From Stereocaulon alpinum (lineage: Eukaryota > Ascomycota > Lecanoromycetes > Lecanorales > Stereocaulaceae), in assembly GCA_018257865.1 (NCBI GenBank), contig JAEUBA010000016.1, forward strand, positions 350,954-414,953: DNA of 64,000 bases, in the 5' to 3' direction. This document shows, piece by piece, positions 38,092 to 49,249 of this stretch. Each line of letters begins with the position of its first letter. The stretch's first letter is position 1. Made by a program: the position numbers and the translations under genes. The notes under the pieces are model-generated. The model searched no databases and had not been told where the DNA came from. It saw nothing but the letters and a program-made list of their open reading frames with translations.

Positions 38092-38527
38092 GCTAGGATA
38101 ACGGTAGTATATTAATATAAGGTAATTAGTAAACTGAAAGCAATTAAAGTAGAAGACGTAGGTATATAGAAATATAGGAGGTAGCTTCTAGTTAAGGTAG
38201 CTTCCGGTATTTAGAAGGCGTAAAACTAGTTCCTACCCTAGGAAAGGCTTAGCTCTGCGTTACTAGTTACTAGATTAGGCGAGGATAGTATTAGTAGGCC
38301 TGCTATAGTATAGATATCTCTTACTATATTACCCTAATAGCTCTGACAGCCTTGTCGACCTAATATAAGGCTCAGCGGGGGGGGAGGGGGGGCGGACCGG
38401 AGGAAGTAGTAGAGGATAATAGTAGTACTGCTATATAGCTGGTGCTTATAAGCAAGCTGGTTAGACCGTAGTACCTACAAGGCGAAGGATAGTACCTTAT
38501 AGGACTATAGTACCGTTACTACTATAT

Positions 38528-38742
38528 TATTAAGTAATATAGGCTTATAGTATATATTATATATTATTATATTAGAGGTGGTAAAGCTACTCTATCTACT
38601 ATATAGGAATTCTAGCTATATACTACTAGCTAGGATAGCCCTAGCCCTAAGTAAGTAAGACTAAGCGAGGATTCGCACTGCTAGCTAATAACTAGTAACC
38701 CTAACTAGTAACCCCAAGCGCTACTGCTATAATACTATAACA
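38528..38742 (-). repeat. Gypsy-2 5' LTR (215 bp)
   Basis: This is the partner of 30942-31156. It begins TATTAAGTAATATAGG (RIP-type changes of the other copy) and ends ACTATAACA, which preserves the CA terminus. Confidence 0.85.
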
Positions 38743-39600
38743 ATTACCTAGCCGAATAAAGATCCCCGGAGAATCGAATATAAAATAGATTTTATATACG
38801 GTAACTATAATAGCTACTAAGCAGAGTCGAGTAGTTAAAAGATTTAAGGTAAAAGGAGATATAATTATATAAGTAGTATCTTTAGTAATCACCCGGCTCC
38901 TAATCGTATTATAATATATAAGACTAATAATATAGGCTTTAGTATACGTATACTTAACGTAAGTTAATAGGTCGCTATTACTTAGGGCTTAATAATTAAC
39001 TATCCTTTAGAGATACTAATTAGGTTAAATTATTACTAAATTTAAAGGGATAGTAACTAGTATAGAGTGTAAAGACGATAATTATATTTAAGGAACGGGA
39101 TATAAATTAACTTAAGCGAAAGAGGGTATATAACTAATACCTAATATTATCGAGAAAAGCTAATAAATTAGGAAATTAGACGCGATTCGTTAACTATTCC
39201 TATATATTTAATAACTATAAGATTTATAAGTATACTTACTAGGGAGTAGAACGAATAGTTCTCTAAGTTAGGTAAGGTTATAAAGTTAATATTATAGATC
39301 TAATAACTATAAAATATAGTAATAGTTACGGTCTTAACGAGTTATTATATAATTACTAATCTTATAAATCTAAGCGATATCATAAAGAAAGAATTCGGTT
39401 AAGAGTTAGTAGCCGCGGATAATTAGTAGCTACTATTTAGGCTAGAGAGTAGTAGGAGGTAAAGGAATTATTAATACTTTCTAATACAGTAATACCTCTA
39501 AAATTTGAAATACTAATTAGGATATATCTTTCCCCTAAGAGAGAGTAGATTAGAAATATAAGACCTAATTAGATAATATATATACTAATAGGACGTTATA
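38743..39600. other. RIP-saturated stretch, no gene recognised
   Basis: The sequence to the right of Gypsy-2 does not obviously continue the NLR at its left side. Only short chance frames are present. Confidence 0.4.
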
Positions 39601-39699
39601 ATTAAAGCTACTACCGCTGATAATCCTTCTCCCTCTTCTTCTCTTCCTCCTCAATGTTATTCCTATAAGGCCTAAGCGTTAATAGGTCTTAAAGACCCC

Positions 39700-40700
39700 G
39701 CACAGCTAATAGTTAAATATAAAGGCGGAGTGTCTTACTATTACTATCCTTTATTTCTATTTCCTTCCTATTAAGTTTTATTACTAACGTAACCTCTATT
39801 ACAGCGTAACGCGCCGTAGATTATCCTAAATTCCGTAATCTTATTTTATATAATAGATAAGAGGATAGTAGTAGCTTCTAGCTTAGAGATTTATATCTAT
39901 ATTAGAGCCTTCTATCCCTATATAAATTAAAGTATTGAAAGTATAATATATAACCTGAGATATAGCTGATCTCGTTACTTAGCGTACTTAATATTCCTTT
40001 AGAATTAAGATAATAAAAGATTTCTTAGATCCAGCTACTTTACCTTTCTACTTTACTCTATATCTCTAGTAGCTTAGTTAAACTACCTCCTAAATAACCT
40101 ATTTAGGTAAGTATTAATATAGCGGCCTTAGAACGTATAGGCGCTTAGTTATTCAGTAAATCGCTAGGATAGAAGAGGACAAAATAATAATATTAAGTAG
40201 GAGGAGAAGAAGAAAAGGAGGAGGCTATAAGGATACTACTACTATAGTAGTTACGTATTAATATTCTTACCTATTAGTAATTAATATAGATCCACGCAAT
40301 CCGTTATATTAATATAGGGGAAGAAATTACTATCTCTTATAATAAAGGCGGTCCCTCTAACTCCTAATATACCTATCTAAAAGATATATTCGGCTTTAAC
40401 TATAATTATAGTATCTACTCCCTCCTACTTCCTAAGTTCTAAATTAGTAACGCCCTAGACCCTAAGTATATCCTATAATTATAGTAGGTATAGCCCTTAG
40501 TTAAAAGGTTCTCCGCTTTATATAGAAGATAGTGCTTAGACTAAGTACCCTTCGAATACTAAGGAATAGCTTATACTAGAGTAGCTTTAAGATCTTATAA
40601 AGCGTTTTATAGCGTAGATATATAAACGCGGCGTATATACTATAGCCTACCGGTAGATCTACTAAGGACCCTAGTATCTACCTTAATAGATTAACCGCTA
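39700..40700 (+). pseudogene. SET-domain (SMYD-like) protein remnant, RIP-degraded
   Basis: SET proteins methylate lysine using S-adenosylmethionine. The clear part is 40283-40445: IHAIRYINIGEEITISYN, then KGGPSNS, then YLKDIFGFNYNYSIYSL. This matches the C-terminal SET core (the ITISY motif) and the post-SET segment, in which zinc-binding Cys codons now read Tyr (TGY to TAY). Further downstream (40445-40700) the frame remains protein-like, as in fungal SET proteins with a helical tail. The N-terminal part, somewhere in 39700-40280, could not be placed. Many TAG/TAA codons interrupt it. Confidence 0.6.
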
Positions 40701-41149
40701 AAAGTAAGATAGACGTTAGTATTATTATATATTATAGATAAAGTAAGGGCGACTACTACGGAGTCGACGAGAAGACTGATATCTCGAACCCTAATTAGGA
40801 GAGTTGAACAGTAATTCTATTAAAAACGGGTAGGATCTAGTAAGGGTCGAGAATATCTGCGGTTAAGAATTAGGATCCCGACCCCTAGACTACTACTAGC
40901 CTATATAGTATTAAGCAGGCTTAAGGATAAGACGATACAGTATAAGTTAAGATATAGGAGTAGGAAATTATAAAGATACTTAATAAGATAGAGACGAGGT
41001 TAGGGACGGAATATCTAGTACGCTAGGAAAGTACATAGCTACCTAAAGGTAAATTAGGAAACGCACGGAAGTTACTACGGGAGTCTAGAAGCAAACGACC
41101 AAGCACAGTATAGATATAAACGGCGCAGACTAGCTCGCCTAGACCAAGT

Positions 41150-41880
41150 CTAGTAATAGTTATATACTTTTATAAAATGTGGTAGGGGGGAATAAGTTAA
41201 AAAAATACCAAGAAGTTCTCCGAAATCTCCGCCCAAACTCGATCTCTCCGCAATCACTCCCTTTGTTCATTTCGGATTACTACCACATCGGCCACAATGG
41301 CTATCCCGAGCTTGTGAAGCTCCGTGCAATACCTACGACCATCAGCTCGCACCTTTTTAACCGTATAGGATCTAGTAATAGTAAGTAAACCCCTCCTGAA
41401 CGATAACAGCTTCTAATCCAAACACAGTAACGCCTCGCGCCTCGCCTCTCACGTTCGATAGCTACTGAAGTTCAGCTTCTAGAAAGCTAGGTCTACAATT
41501 CTTTCACGCCAGCGATCTCTTGCTAACTTTTATCACTTGTTTTAGATGTGCTAGTAACCGTCGACAGCTTCCCCGATATAGAGTCTCTTCGATTTACTCA
41601 CTACCCGGCCAATCAACTCCATCTTCCTCTCCGCCGTAACGTGTTATATCAAGTGGTAGTTTACGAAGCCAGTTGGTATAGAGGTATACGGATAGTATAT
41701 ATAAAGTAGAGAAGTAAGGTCCACTGAGGCAATAAGCTGAGGGAAGGTGGTGTGGCAATTCGACCCCACCCAAGCGATATAAGCACGAAGATACCACACA
41801 AGATCTATGATTTGGTATGGCGCATAGCACGGAGCTATAGGTATAGGAGGGGATAGTAACATAAAGGGCTTGTCGCTGAA
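41150..41880. other. Low-RIP island, no gene recognised
   Basis: CA and TG return to normal frequency here. A 69-codon frame at 41179-41388 (plus) and overlapping short minus frames at 41594-41862 show no recognisable family. It may be promoter, UTR or a fragment of a host gene that was never duplicated. Confidence 0.5.
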
Positions 41881-42200
41881 TAGTAAAATATAGTTTCTCT
41901 ATACCGACCCTTTAAGGTATAGTTCCTTAATATATAGAGTAGACGGATTTATAGGAGGACTTCTTCACAAAGTCTATAAAGCTTATTATAGATAATAAGG
42001 AGAAATCTTAGGGTTCTAACCTAGAAGTATAAGAGCTATATTAAGTGACTCTAATAAAAGTTATACCTCAACTACTTAGGCTATTAGAGACTAGAGGTAG
42101 AAATATCTAGCTATATCTAGTCTATAGGGATATCTAAGATAGTAATATTTTAACTAATTCTAAGACTAATATTCCTATTATCTTTAACGCCACCTATATA

Positions 42201-42545
42201 TCTTTCTTACTATAATAGAAAATCGGCAATTGGGACCCTGAAGATTATCCGTGCTAAGCGATCCAATATATCTTAAGATAAGTCCCCCAATTTCCTATCT
42301 CGGCCTAGCGCCTTCAACCACCAAGTTGAATCTATATCGCAACTTCTTCGCAATAATGCCCCGCGCCACATACGTCATATGATATCGAGATAATTTTATA
42401 AATTTTGGAGTCAATCATCAGCTTGCTTGCGCATTAACAATTTTTAGAATCGGCCTATTTGCGCAATAGTTATAAGCAAAAGAAGCGTTGTCGCGATATC
42501 TTGCGGCTTAAGCTCGGTGCTTGCTGATCCCGGACCCGAGAAATA
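42201..42545 (+). mobile_element. Helitron-type 5' terminus and low-RIP segment
   Basis: This starts TCTTTCTTACTATAATAG after an A, and shares about 85 bp with the start of the Helitron at 58675 (through GAAAATCGG-AATT-GGACCCTGA and CCGTGCTAAGCGA). TC starts and insertion after A suit Helitrons. The rest to 42545 has normal CA/TG content and no ORF, so it may be a non-autonomous or truncated copy. A 3' CTRR end with hairpin was not found. Confidence 0.5.
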
Positions 42546-44100
42546 GCCGAGCGCGCGAGTATTAAAATCTTACTATTTTAATAACTTTAGATATAATAAA
42601 GTTAGAGCTTAACACTTTATATATGAAATAAACTATAAATAGAGAGCTTTCTAACCCCGCTTAAATTATCTAAATCGAGTATAAAATAAGCGAGATATAG
42701 CTGTTTCTACGGTAATCTATTACCTTATAAATAATATTAGACTTCTACTATAAGTACTAGATAATAGAGGTAAATTACATCTTAGTAAAAATCTGGATTT
42801 TTACAGGCCTTCTCTAGTATACTTATAATAAAAGTAAGTTAATAATTAGACTAGCCTAGGTTACCTCTAATAAAAGTAGTTAAGCTTACGCCGTTACGTC
42901 TAACTTATTACAGTATAGGAGAGCCTTATATAAAAGTATATTTTAAACACTTCCTAATCTCTAACCTAAAGGAGGACTAGGACGATTAGAATACTCTTTA
43001 TTACCTATTAGTACTAGCTACGTAATATTATAACTACCGTAATTTATTAAAAGCTATTATTAATACCTAATATAATTATTAGGATATAAATTACTTAATA
43101 TTATATCTAGGTAATCTTTAATATAGGAAGATATAAATATATACTATATAAAGAGTCGTAGCTTATAAATCTAATAATCTATAAATATATTAATATAATA
43201 CGGACGCTGGTGGTAAAGTACTTAGATAGATATAAGGGTTAGGCTAAGCTATAGAGTAAGGAGCTTATTATAAAATAAAGTATACTTAGTAGCTATATTA
43301 TAGGGCTAATAAGGAGTAGGTAAAGCTTAGCTAGGCTAGATAATAGAGTAGGCGGCTTAGGTTATACGCAGATTACTAGTAGCTACCTATACTTAGAGAC
43401 GTCGCCTTTCCTACGGGATTAAAAGGGACTAGATTACCTAAGCTTATCTTTAAATTTTACTTCTACTTAAGCCCTTCTTTACTCTTTAAGTAACCTCTTC
43501 TTATAATATTAATAAGAAGTTACGAGACTATAATAGCTATAGCTAATAACGTATAATAGGTAATATTACTAGAAGCTGCAGCTATACTAAACTTATAGGG
43601 AACGTATCTACTAAAAGAGTATTAGATATTTACTAAAAGTATATATAGAGTGCGGGAAAGCTAGCACTAAGAAAGCTAGTATTAGGAAAGTTAAAAGGGA
43701 TAGAACCTAACTATTAAGGATAGGCCTTTAAATAAGGGGATAGACCTTAGTATAAAGGGATAGTCCTTTAAATAGGTCTCCTTTCTAATAACCTCTCTTA
43801 TCTCTTCTAATAAATAATTTTTATAAATTTATACTATCTTTTATTATCTATCTATCTCTACTAGTATATACCTTCCTATACTATCTATATATACTTTCCC
43901 GTTAGGAAACCGTAGCTATATAGAGAGGTAAATATTTCTTACCCGTTATTCGAACCTAAACGTTCCGTCCCTTTACTACTGCGCGGTCTCTTACTACTAC
44001 CCTAAGTACTCAGCACGCGCCCTTCTCTGCGTCTATAATAACTACCTTAACTATAACTCTATCCTCTATAAGGCTTCTGCTCCTCTACCGCCGTTAGTCT
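42546..44100. other. RIP-saturated stretch, unrecognised
   Basis: A plus frame around 42930-43480 stays protein-like when stops are ignored, but no family was recognised. The rest has only stop-filled frames. Confidence 0.4.
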
Positions 44101-44149
44101 TAGTAGTACCTATCCCAGCTACTCCCGCAGCTGCTCTACTCTCAATTCC

Positions 44150-45240
44150 CTATCTTCTCTACTGAAGTCTAGCACCTCGACGCCTTCACGCGCCGCCAAA
44201 GCTATCAAAGCCTCCCGGTACGCCTGCACCTCCGCCTCCGCCCTTCGTGCCCTCCTATCTAGCTCTTCAAAGAGCTTCCTTCCAACCTACGCCACCTACT
44301 AGGTGTCCGCTTGCCCCTGCTCCGCAGTTAGTAACGCCGACACCTTTATTTAACCGCCGCGCTACACTTATAACACTCCGCCCTTTCGACTTCCCAGCCA
44401 GTCGCTCCGTCTCCGCTGCTACCATTTTCGCCCGCTTCTTCCTTAACATCGCCTTCTCCAAGGCTGGGTAATTAATCATATACGCTTAGGGATCCAGTTC
44501 CTAGATTATAGACCACGCCTTCTCCTTATCCAGTTTATTAATAGTATCTTACTATTTCCTCTTCTTCTACTCCGCCACCGCTCCTTCTAACGATAGCCGT
44601 TCCCCGAACGTGTCCCTATCTTTAGTATAGTACGCTATTATATTCTTAAGGAAGCCGCTTACGCGCTGTCTAGGCTTCGGCTTCTTAAACCGAATTACGT
44701 TCGTATCTCCTTTAATTAAAAACCGCTTATATATATCGGGCTAATAGACCTTTTTAATAAAGGAAAATACTATATAATAATACGGCGTACTATCCTAGTA
44801 TAGCTTACGCCTACTAAATATCCGAACGCCCGCTGGGAGTATTGTTAGTAACTTCTAATAAAATTCTTCTTTTAAGTTAATCTTAGACTTCGACTACGTT
44901 ATATAGATATATTTCCTATTAAAATAATACTTCCCGTTACTAACTTCGTCTTACTCTATTTCCTCCTCAGGCTCTAAACCCTCGTCTAGTACGTCTACCT
45001 CTATATCGCCTACGGTAGGAATGTCTACGAAATCGTCTATAGTAACCTTAATAATCGATAAGCGACTAGGGCGCGGGGGACCCCCTTTATATAATATTTA
45101 GTTATAGCTAGACCTAACCTTTATAGCTAGACCTATAAATATATCCTTAGTAGGGTTTAGTATACGGCCTCTCCTAATAGGTCTAGCTGTAGACTATATA
45201 CTAATAGGAGTAGAACGTAAAGTATCCTTTCAGGTTCCAC
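44150..45240 (-). pseudogene. Endogenous geminivirus-like (CRESS) Rep remnant, RIP-degraded at its N-terminal half
   Basis: The layout resembles the HUH endonuclease domain of geminivirus-type Rep proteins that have been captured by fungal genomes. On the minus strand, an acidic leader (about 45090-44950) is followed by a motif-I-like beta strand near 44920, a histidine-pair position near 44780-44790 now reading Tyr-Tyr-Tyr (TPYYYIVF), and a motif-III-like YYTKDRDTF near 44630. A basic and coiled-coil C-terminal part continues to 44150. The C-terminal part (44140-44480) keeps normal CA/TG and an open 70-codon stretch, followed by a frameshift near 44270. Stops and lost histidines make the domain inactive. 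No helicase domain was recognised. Alternative: another HUH-type Rep of transposon origin. Confidence 0.5.
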
Positions 45241-45420
45241 CGGCCTATAGGGGGGTAAGATAGAGATAATAAATTATCCTCTTTTACCGCTGACTTAGCC
45301 CTCGCGTTCCAGCGTTCTAGCGTTCCAGCGATCTAGGGGAATTATATAGAAAAGGCTAGCACCTTTTCTCCCTAGATCGTAGCTACGCCCTATACAAATC
45401 CTTATAGTACATATCTTATA

Positions 45421-45550
45421 TGTTACGGATTACTTGCTTTACTTACCCTACTCGCTTAGAACCCTTAGGGTTAGGGCTACCAATTTGTACTTAGCAGAAT
45501 TCTATAGTATAACTAAATAAATATCTTTCACCACGCTTATAATCCTAACA
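45421..45550 (+). repeat. Gypsy-3 5' LTR (130 bp)
   Basis: This runs TGTTACGGATTACTTGC to AATCCTAACA. It contains TTAGGGTTAGGG, two telomere-type units. A primer-binding-like TTTAGTAGCAACGG follows it. Confidence 0.92.
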
Positions 45551-48500
45551 TTTAGTAGCAACGGGCTATACTATACTATACGCACTATAAGCTATTATTA
45601 AACAGCTTACTAGATAGAGGGAATACCCTATTAATACTAATAATTATTCGTTCTCGCTATATAGCTGTTTTAATACTTCCGCTGCTACTTACTCCGCTGC
45701 TATTTGCTCCGTAGTAACGAATACCTACGAACTATTACGAGCTATTACTAGCTTAATAACCTCCCGCAGTCTTTAAGGACTAAAGAAAGATAAGATAAGA
45801 GCTAGGAATACCTATACTATCGTTGATAAGTCGTCTTCCCCTACCTACTTACTAGTATAATCGAAGTTATAAGGACTAAGGTGCAGCGTACCTTCCGCCC
45901 TAGGCCTACCCTATTAAGGGAAGTCGCCTCCTACTTTAGTAGAAGAGATCTACTTTATTATAATCCCTTCCTTTAGTAATACTACCTTCTAAGCGGCAGT
46001 AACCCTACGTTTTAATATACTTAAAAGCCGTTAATATAGTACCTTTATCCTAGCGCCCTCTCCTAACGGAATCTCTTTAGTTAGCCTTAATTTAGATTAG
46101 TAAATTATTCCTAACCTATCGCTTTATAGCGTCCTATTAGGATACTAGATTAATTATTTTAATTAAACTAAGTCCCCCTTTAAGTAGTATCTTTTAGAGG
46201 AATCTATTATCCTTACTACTAGTATAGTAGCTCTCTACGCCTAGCTAGAAGACTACCGCCCTCCTTCGCCTATTAGTTTAGACCTAAGTTAAGATCGTTA
46301 TACCCGTACCTATAGTAAGACTCCTACTAGTATAGGTTACCCTAGTAGCTAGGTTCTCGACCGTATACTTATTACTGCGGCTGTTAAAAGATTTATTAAA
46401 GAGGTATCTCAGCTTAACGATAACGTCGTCTACCAATAGTAGCTGGAAGAAGAGTTAGATAAAAATATTATCAGTACTCTAGTAGCTTATTATAACCGTT
46501 ATTAGCGTTAGCAGTCTATCCCTAGTAAATTCCCTAAAAGTCTTCTCAGCCCTTAGTAGGTATAGCCTTATAGATCTACTAAGTCTATACCCTAGGATCT
46601 ACTAATAGCCGATAATAGTCAGCCTACTTTAGGTAATAATAAAGAAGTCCCTTTTACTCCCCGCCAGCTCGAAGTAATTCGATCAGTATTTAGAGCTATT
46701 ATAGATAAAAATAGTTAGTCCTCTATACGAAGGAGGCTAAATTAGGCGGAGGCTCCTTATAATAATTAAGGTTATTCCCGCTATAGGTCGCCTAGTTAGG
46801 AACGCCGTCACCGAAATTCTAGTAATTATATTCGGTCTTAATATACTTTAGCGGATCGTCCTAAATCGCGCTTGCGGCTTTAATAGTACTGTAATAATAA
46901 CCCTAGCGATAAACTAGACCTATACTAAAGGAGTTATTTATAAAGACGGGAAGACCGTAGAAGGGACCTTAGGTCCCTATATAATTCTAATAGATTAGAA
47001 GGGGCTAATCGCCTTAGAAATAGGGGCGAGGATAATTATTTCCGGCTAGAGGAGATTAGATATTTTAATCTATATTTTAAGGTATCTAGTAGTACTCAAG
47101 CTGGAGATATTACTAATATTAGCGATAAGATATTCTATTAGAATATATACCTATTTATTGATACCTTTAAGGACGTTGCTAGTATAAAGACGCCTAAACT
47201 AGTCCGCCGGAATCTTAATAAATACTTATATAGTAGTGCTTAGGACTAGTAGATAGGTACGCTCTCTGAAGTCGAACGCGAATATATACGAGAAGGATAT
47301 AGATTAGAACGTTAGGAACGCTTCTTATTCCGTCGCTTTAAGCGTACCTAGTTAAGCGCACTTAAGGCCTTAGAGGACGACTACTATATAATTAATAATA
47401 CTAGATAAGGCTGTAAGATAGTATAGTTCGTTAGCGCTATAGTCCGTAATATAAAGGATACTGGTATCTCTACTACTTCCGCTCAGCTTACCTTTATATA
47501 GAATAAGATATATCCTAACTTATAAGGATATATACGGCGGCCCTTAGATAGAATAATAATAACAGACTTTATCGATAAGCTAGAAGATATAAAAGAAGTA
47601 TAGTATAATAAATACGCTTATAGGCTAGAAACGTCTTAAGCGTCTACGAATTAACTATAATATTAGTAACTAGGTAATAATAATCATCGCCTTCTATTCC
47701 GTTAGTATACTAGCTAATTAGGCTAATTCTCTTCCGGTTACGGGGCTACTCCTAGGCAGTTCCAGCCGTACTCCCCACAGCAACTATATACTTATAGTAA
47801 TTAGCAGCAGAAAAATCTATATATAGTAAACGCCCCGCAGCTAATACCGTAGGTACCGCTATAACAGCCGTTATAAATTACGGCTAGTAATACTAGGTAA
47901 GGGCCTAACGACTAGCTAAATCAGCCCGTAGGGCCTACTAACCGTTATAGCTACGGTTAAGGGTATATATAAGGCTATAGATAAAGAAACGTATAAGGCT
48001 AGTAGAATAGAAGCCGGCTATTCTATTATAAGGCTTAAGGTGCCTACGTCGCTAATAAAGAAGAAGAGCTATAGGATACTCTTGCGGAGGATTAGTATAA
48101 TAACTATAATAATATTACCGCTAAAGGGTAGGAGAATAGTAGCTATAAAGGAACTACTACTAATATTAATTATATTATACCTACGGTAGAATATACCTAT
48201 TAACGTTATAAATAAGTCTACCCTTCTAATAATAAGCTGTATAGGTATATACGCGAGTGTTATAACCTATAGAAGCCTTCGGAAAACCCTACTAATTCCT
48301 TCCTAGCTGAAGCCTCTACTGATATTATTCGGTCTACCGTACTAGTAGAGGTTAACCCTAGCTACGGGTTTTATAATTAGTATTATATAGAACTATCTCT
48401 ATAGATAGTATAGAATAGCCTAGTCTTAGTTATCTACTACGATACTAGATATACTATATCCCTGATTAACAGGGCGTTCCTTAAGGAATAATATCCGGAT

Positions 48501-49249
48501 ACTAGGGTTTAAACACTTACTAACTCGATTAACGTACGCGGCGTAGGAGATACTATATATTAGTATAATACCTTCGCTATACTAGACTTCTATATCCCTA
48601 GTAAGACCGTCTTTAGAAAGGCGGTAACTGCTATAATTACTCGCGAGGTTTATATTAAAGATAAACTTAAGGCTAAGGTCCTTATAGGTATCGATATTAT
48701 TAGACCTAAAAGGATAAGCGCTAATATCGATACTAAGCTTCTAATAATTAGAAGTTATAAGGGTATTATAGTACCTATTTCGGTTACTCCGAAGCTAAAT
48801 AGTAAGGTTCGGCGGCCTATTCGGTCTCGCGGAAAAGTAACGATTTAACTATACGCCCTTATATAAGTGCCTATCAAGGTTATAGGCGTACTGCTAGTAG
48901 GAAGAGACTTTAGTTTCTAACCTAAGTATAATAGTAATATAAGCAGTCTCTGCTAAGTAGGAGCTATCTACGCCTATATAGTCGACTCTAATATATCCTT
49001 TATCTAAGTACGAAATAATAGTAATACTCCTATTATTATACCCCGGTATACTCACCTAGGACTAGTAACTAAGCTTAAGGAGGAAGGTTACTACGCTACT
49101 AACGTAGAGGACTACGAGCTTACTAGCTAGTAGCCTAACGCAGTAGTTAAGGTAGCTAGTATAGCTAAAACAGTTCGTCTTCCTAATAGCGTTACTATCT
49201 ATAGTTCGGAAGGATCTCCTAAAGTATCAGCACTCTCTAGGGTATATAA

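Larger units (their letters stand above)
30942..38742 (-). mobile_element. Gypsy-2, chromodomain Ty3/Gypsy LTR retrotransposon, 7.8 kb, RIP-degraded
   Basis: Two 215-bp LTRs (30942-31156 and 38528-38742) in direct orientation bracket gag-pol on the minus strand. From right to left: gag (about 38430-36000, interrupted by a LINE fragment), reverse transcriptase (catalytic box AYIDDVII at about 34003-34029), RNase H ending LPNTLSRLTSC near 33075-33115, integrase (about 32700-31900) and a chromodomain (about 31560-31390). A purine-rich AGGGAGAT precedes the left (3') LTR on the minus strand. LTR ends fit TG...CA. No matching 5-bp target duplication is seen (GAATA left, ATTAC right). Confidence 0.88.

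Noticed and set aside
30942..38742. A 5-bp target duplication for Gypsy-2
   Set aside because: The outer flanks GAATA and ATTAC do not match, even allowing C/T and G/A changes.
38701..38892. 63-codon minus frame next to the Gypsy-2 LTR
   Set aside because: It spans the LTR end and unrelated flank, so it cannot be a conserved gene.
41594..41862. Two overlapping minus frames of 72 and 78 codons
   Set aside because: They overlap in different frames with no similarity to a known family. The region is only notable for normal base composition.
45468..45482. Interstitial telomere as scar of chromosome fusion
   Set aside because: Only two units, present identically in both LTRs of Gypsy-3, so it belongs to the element.
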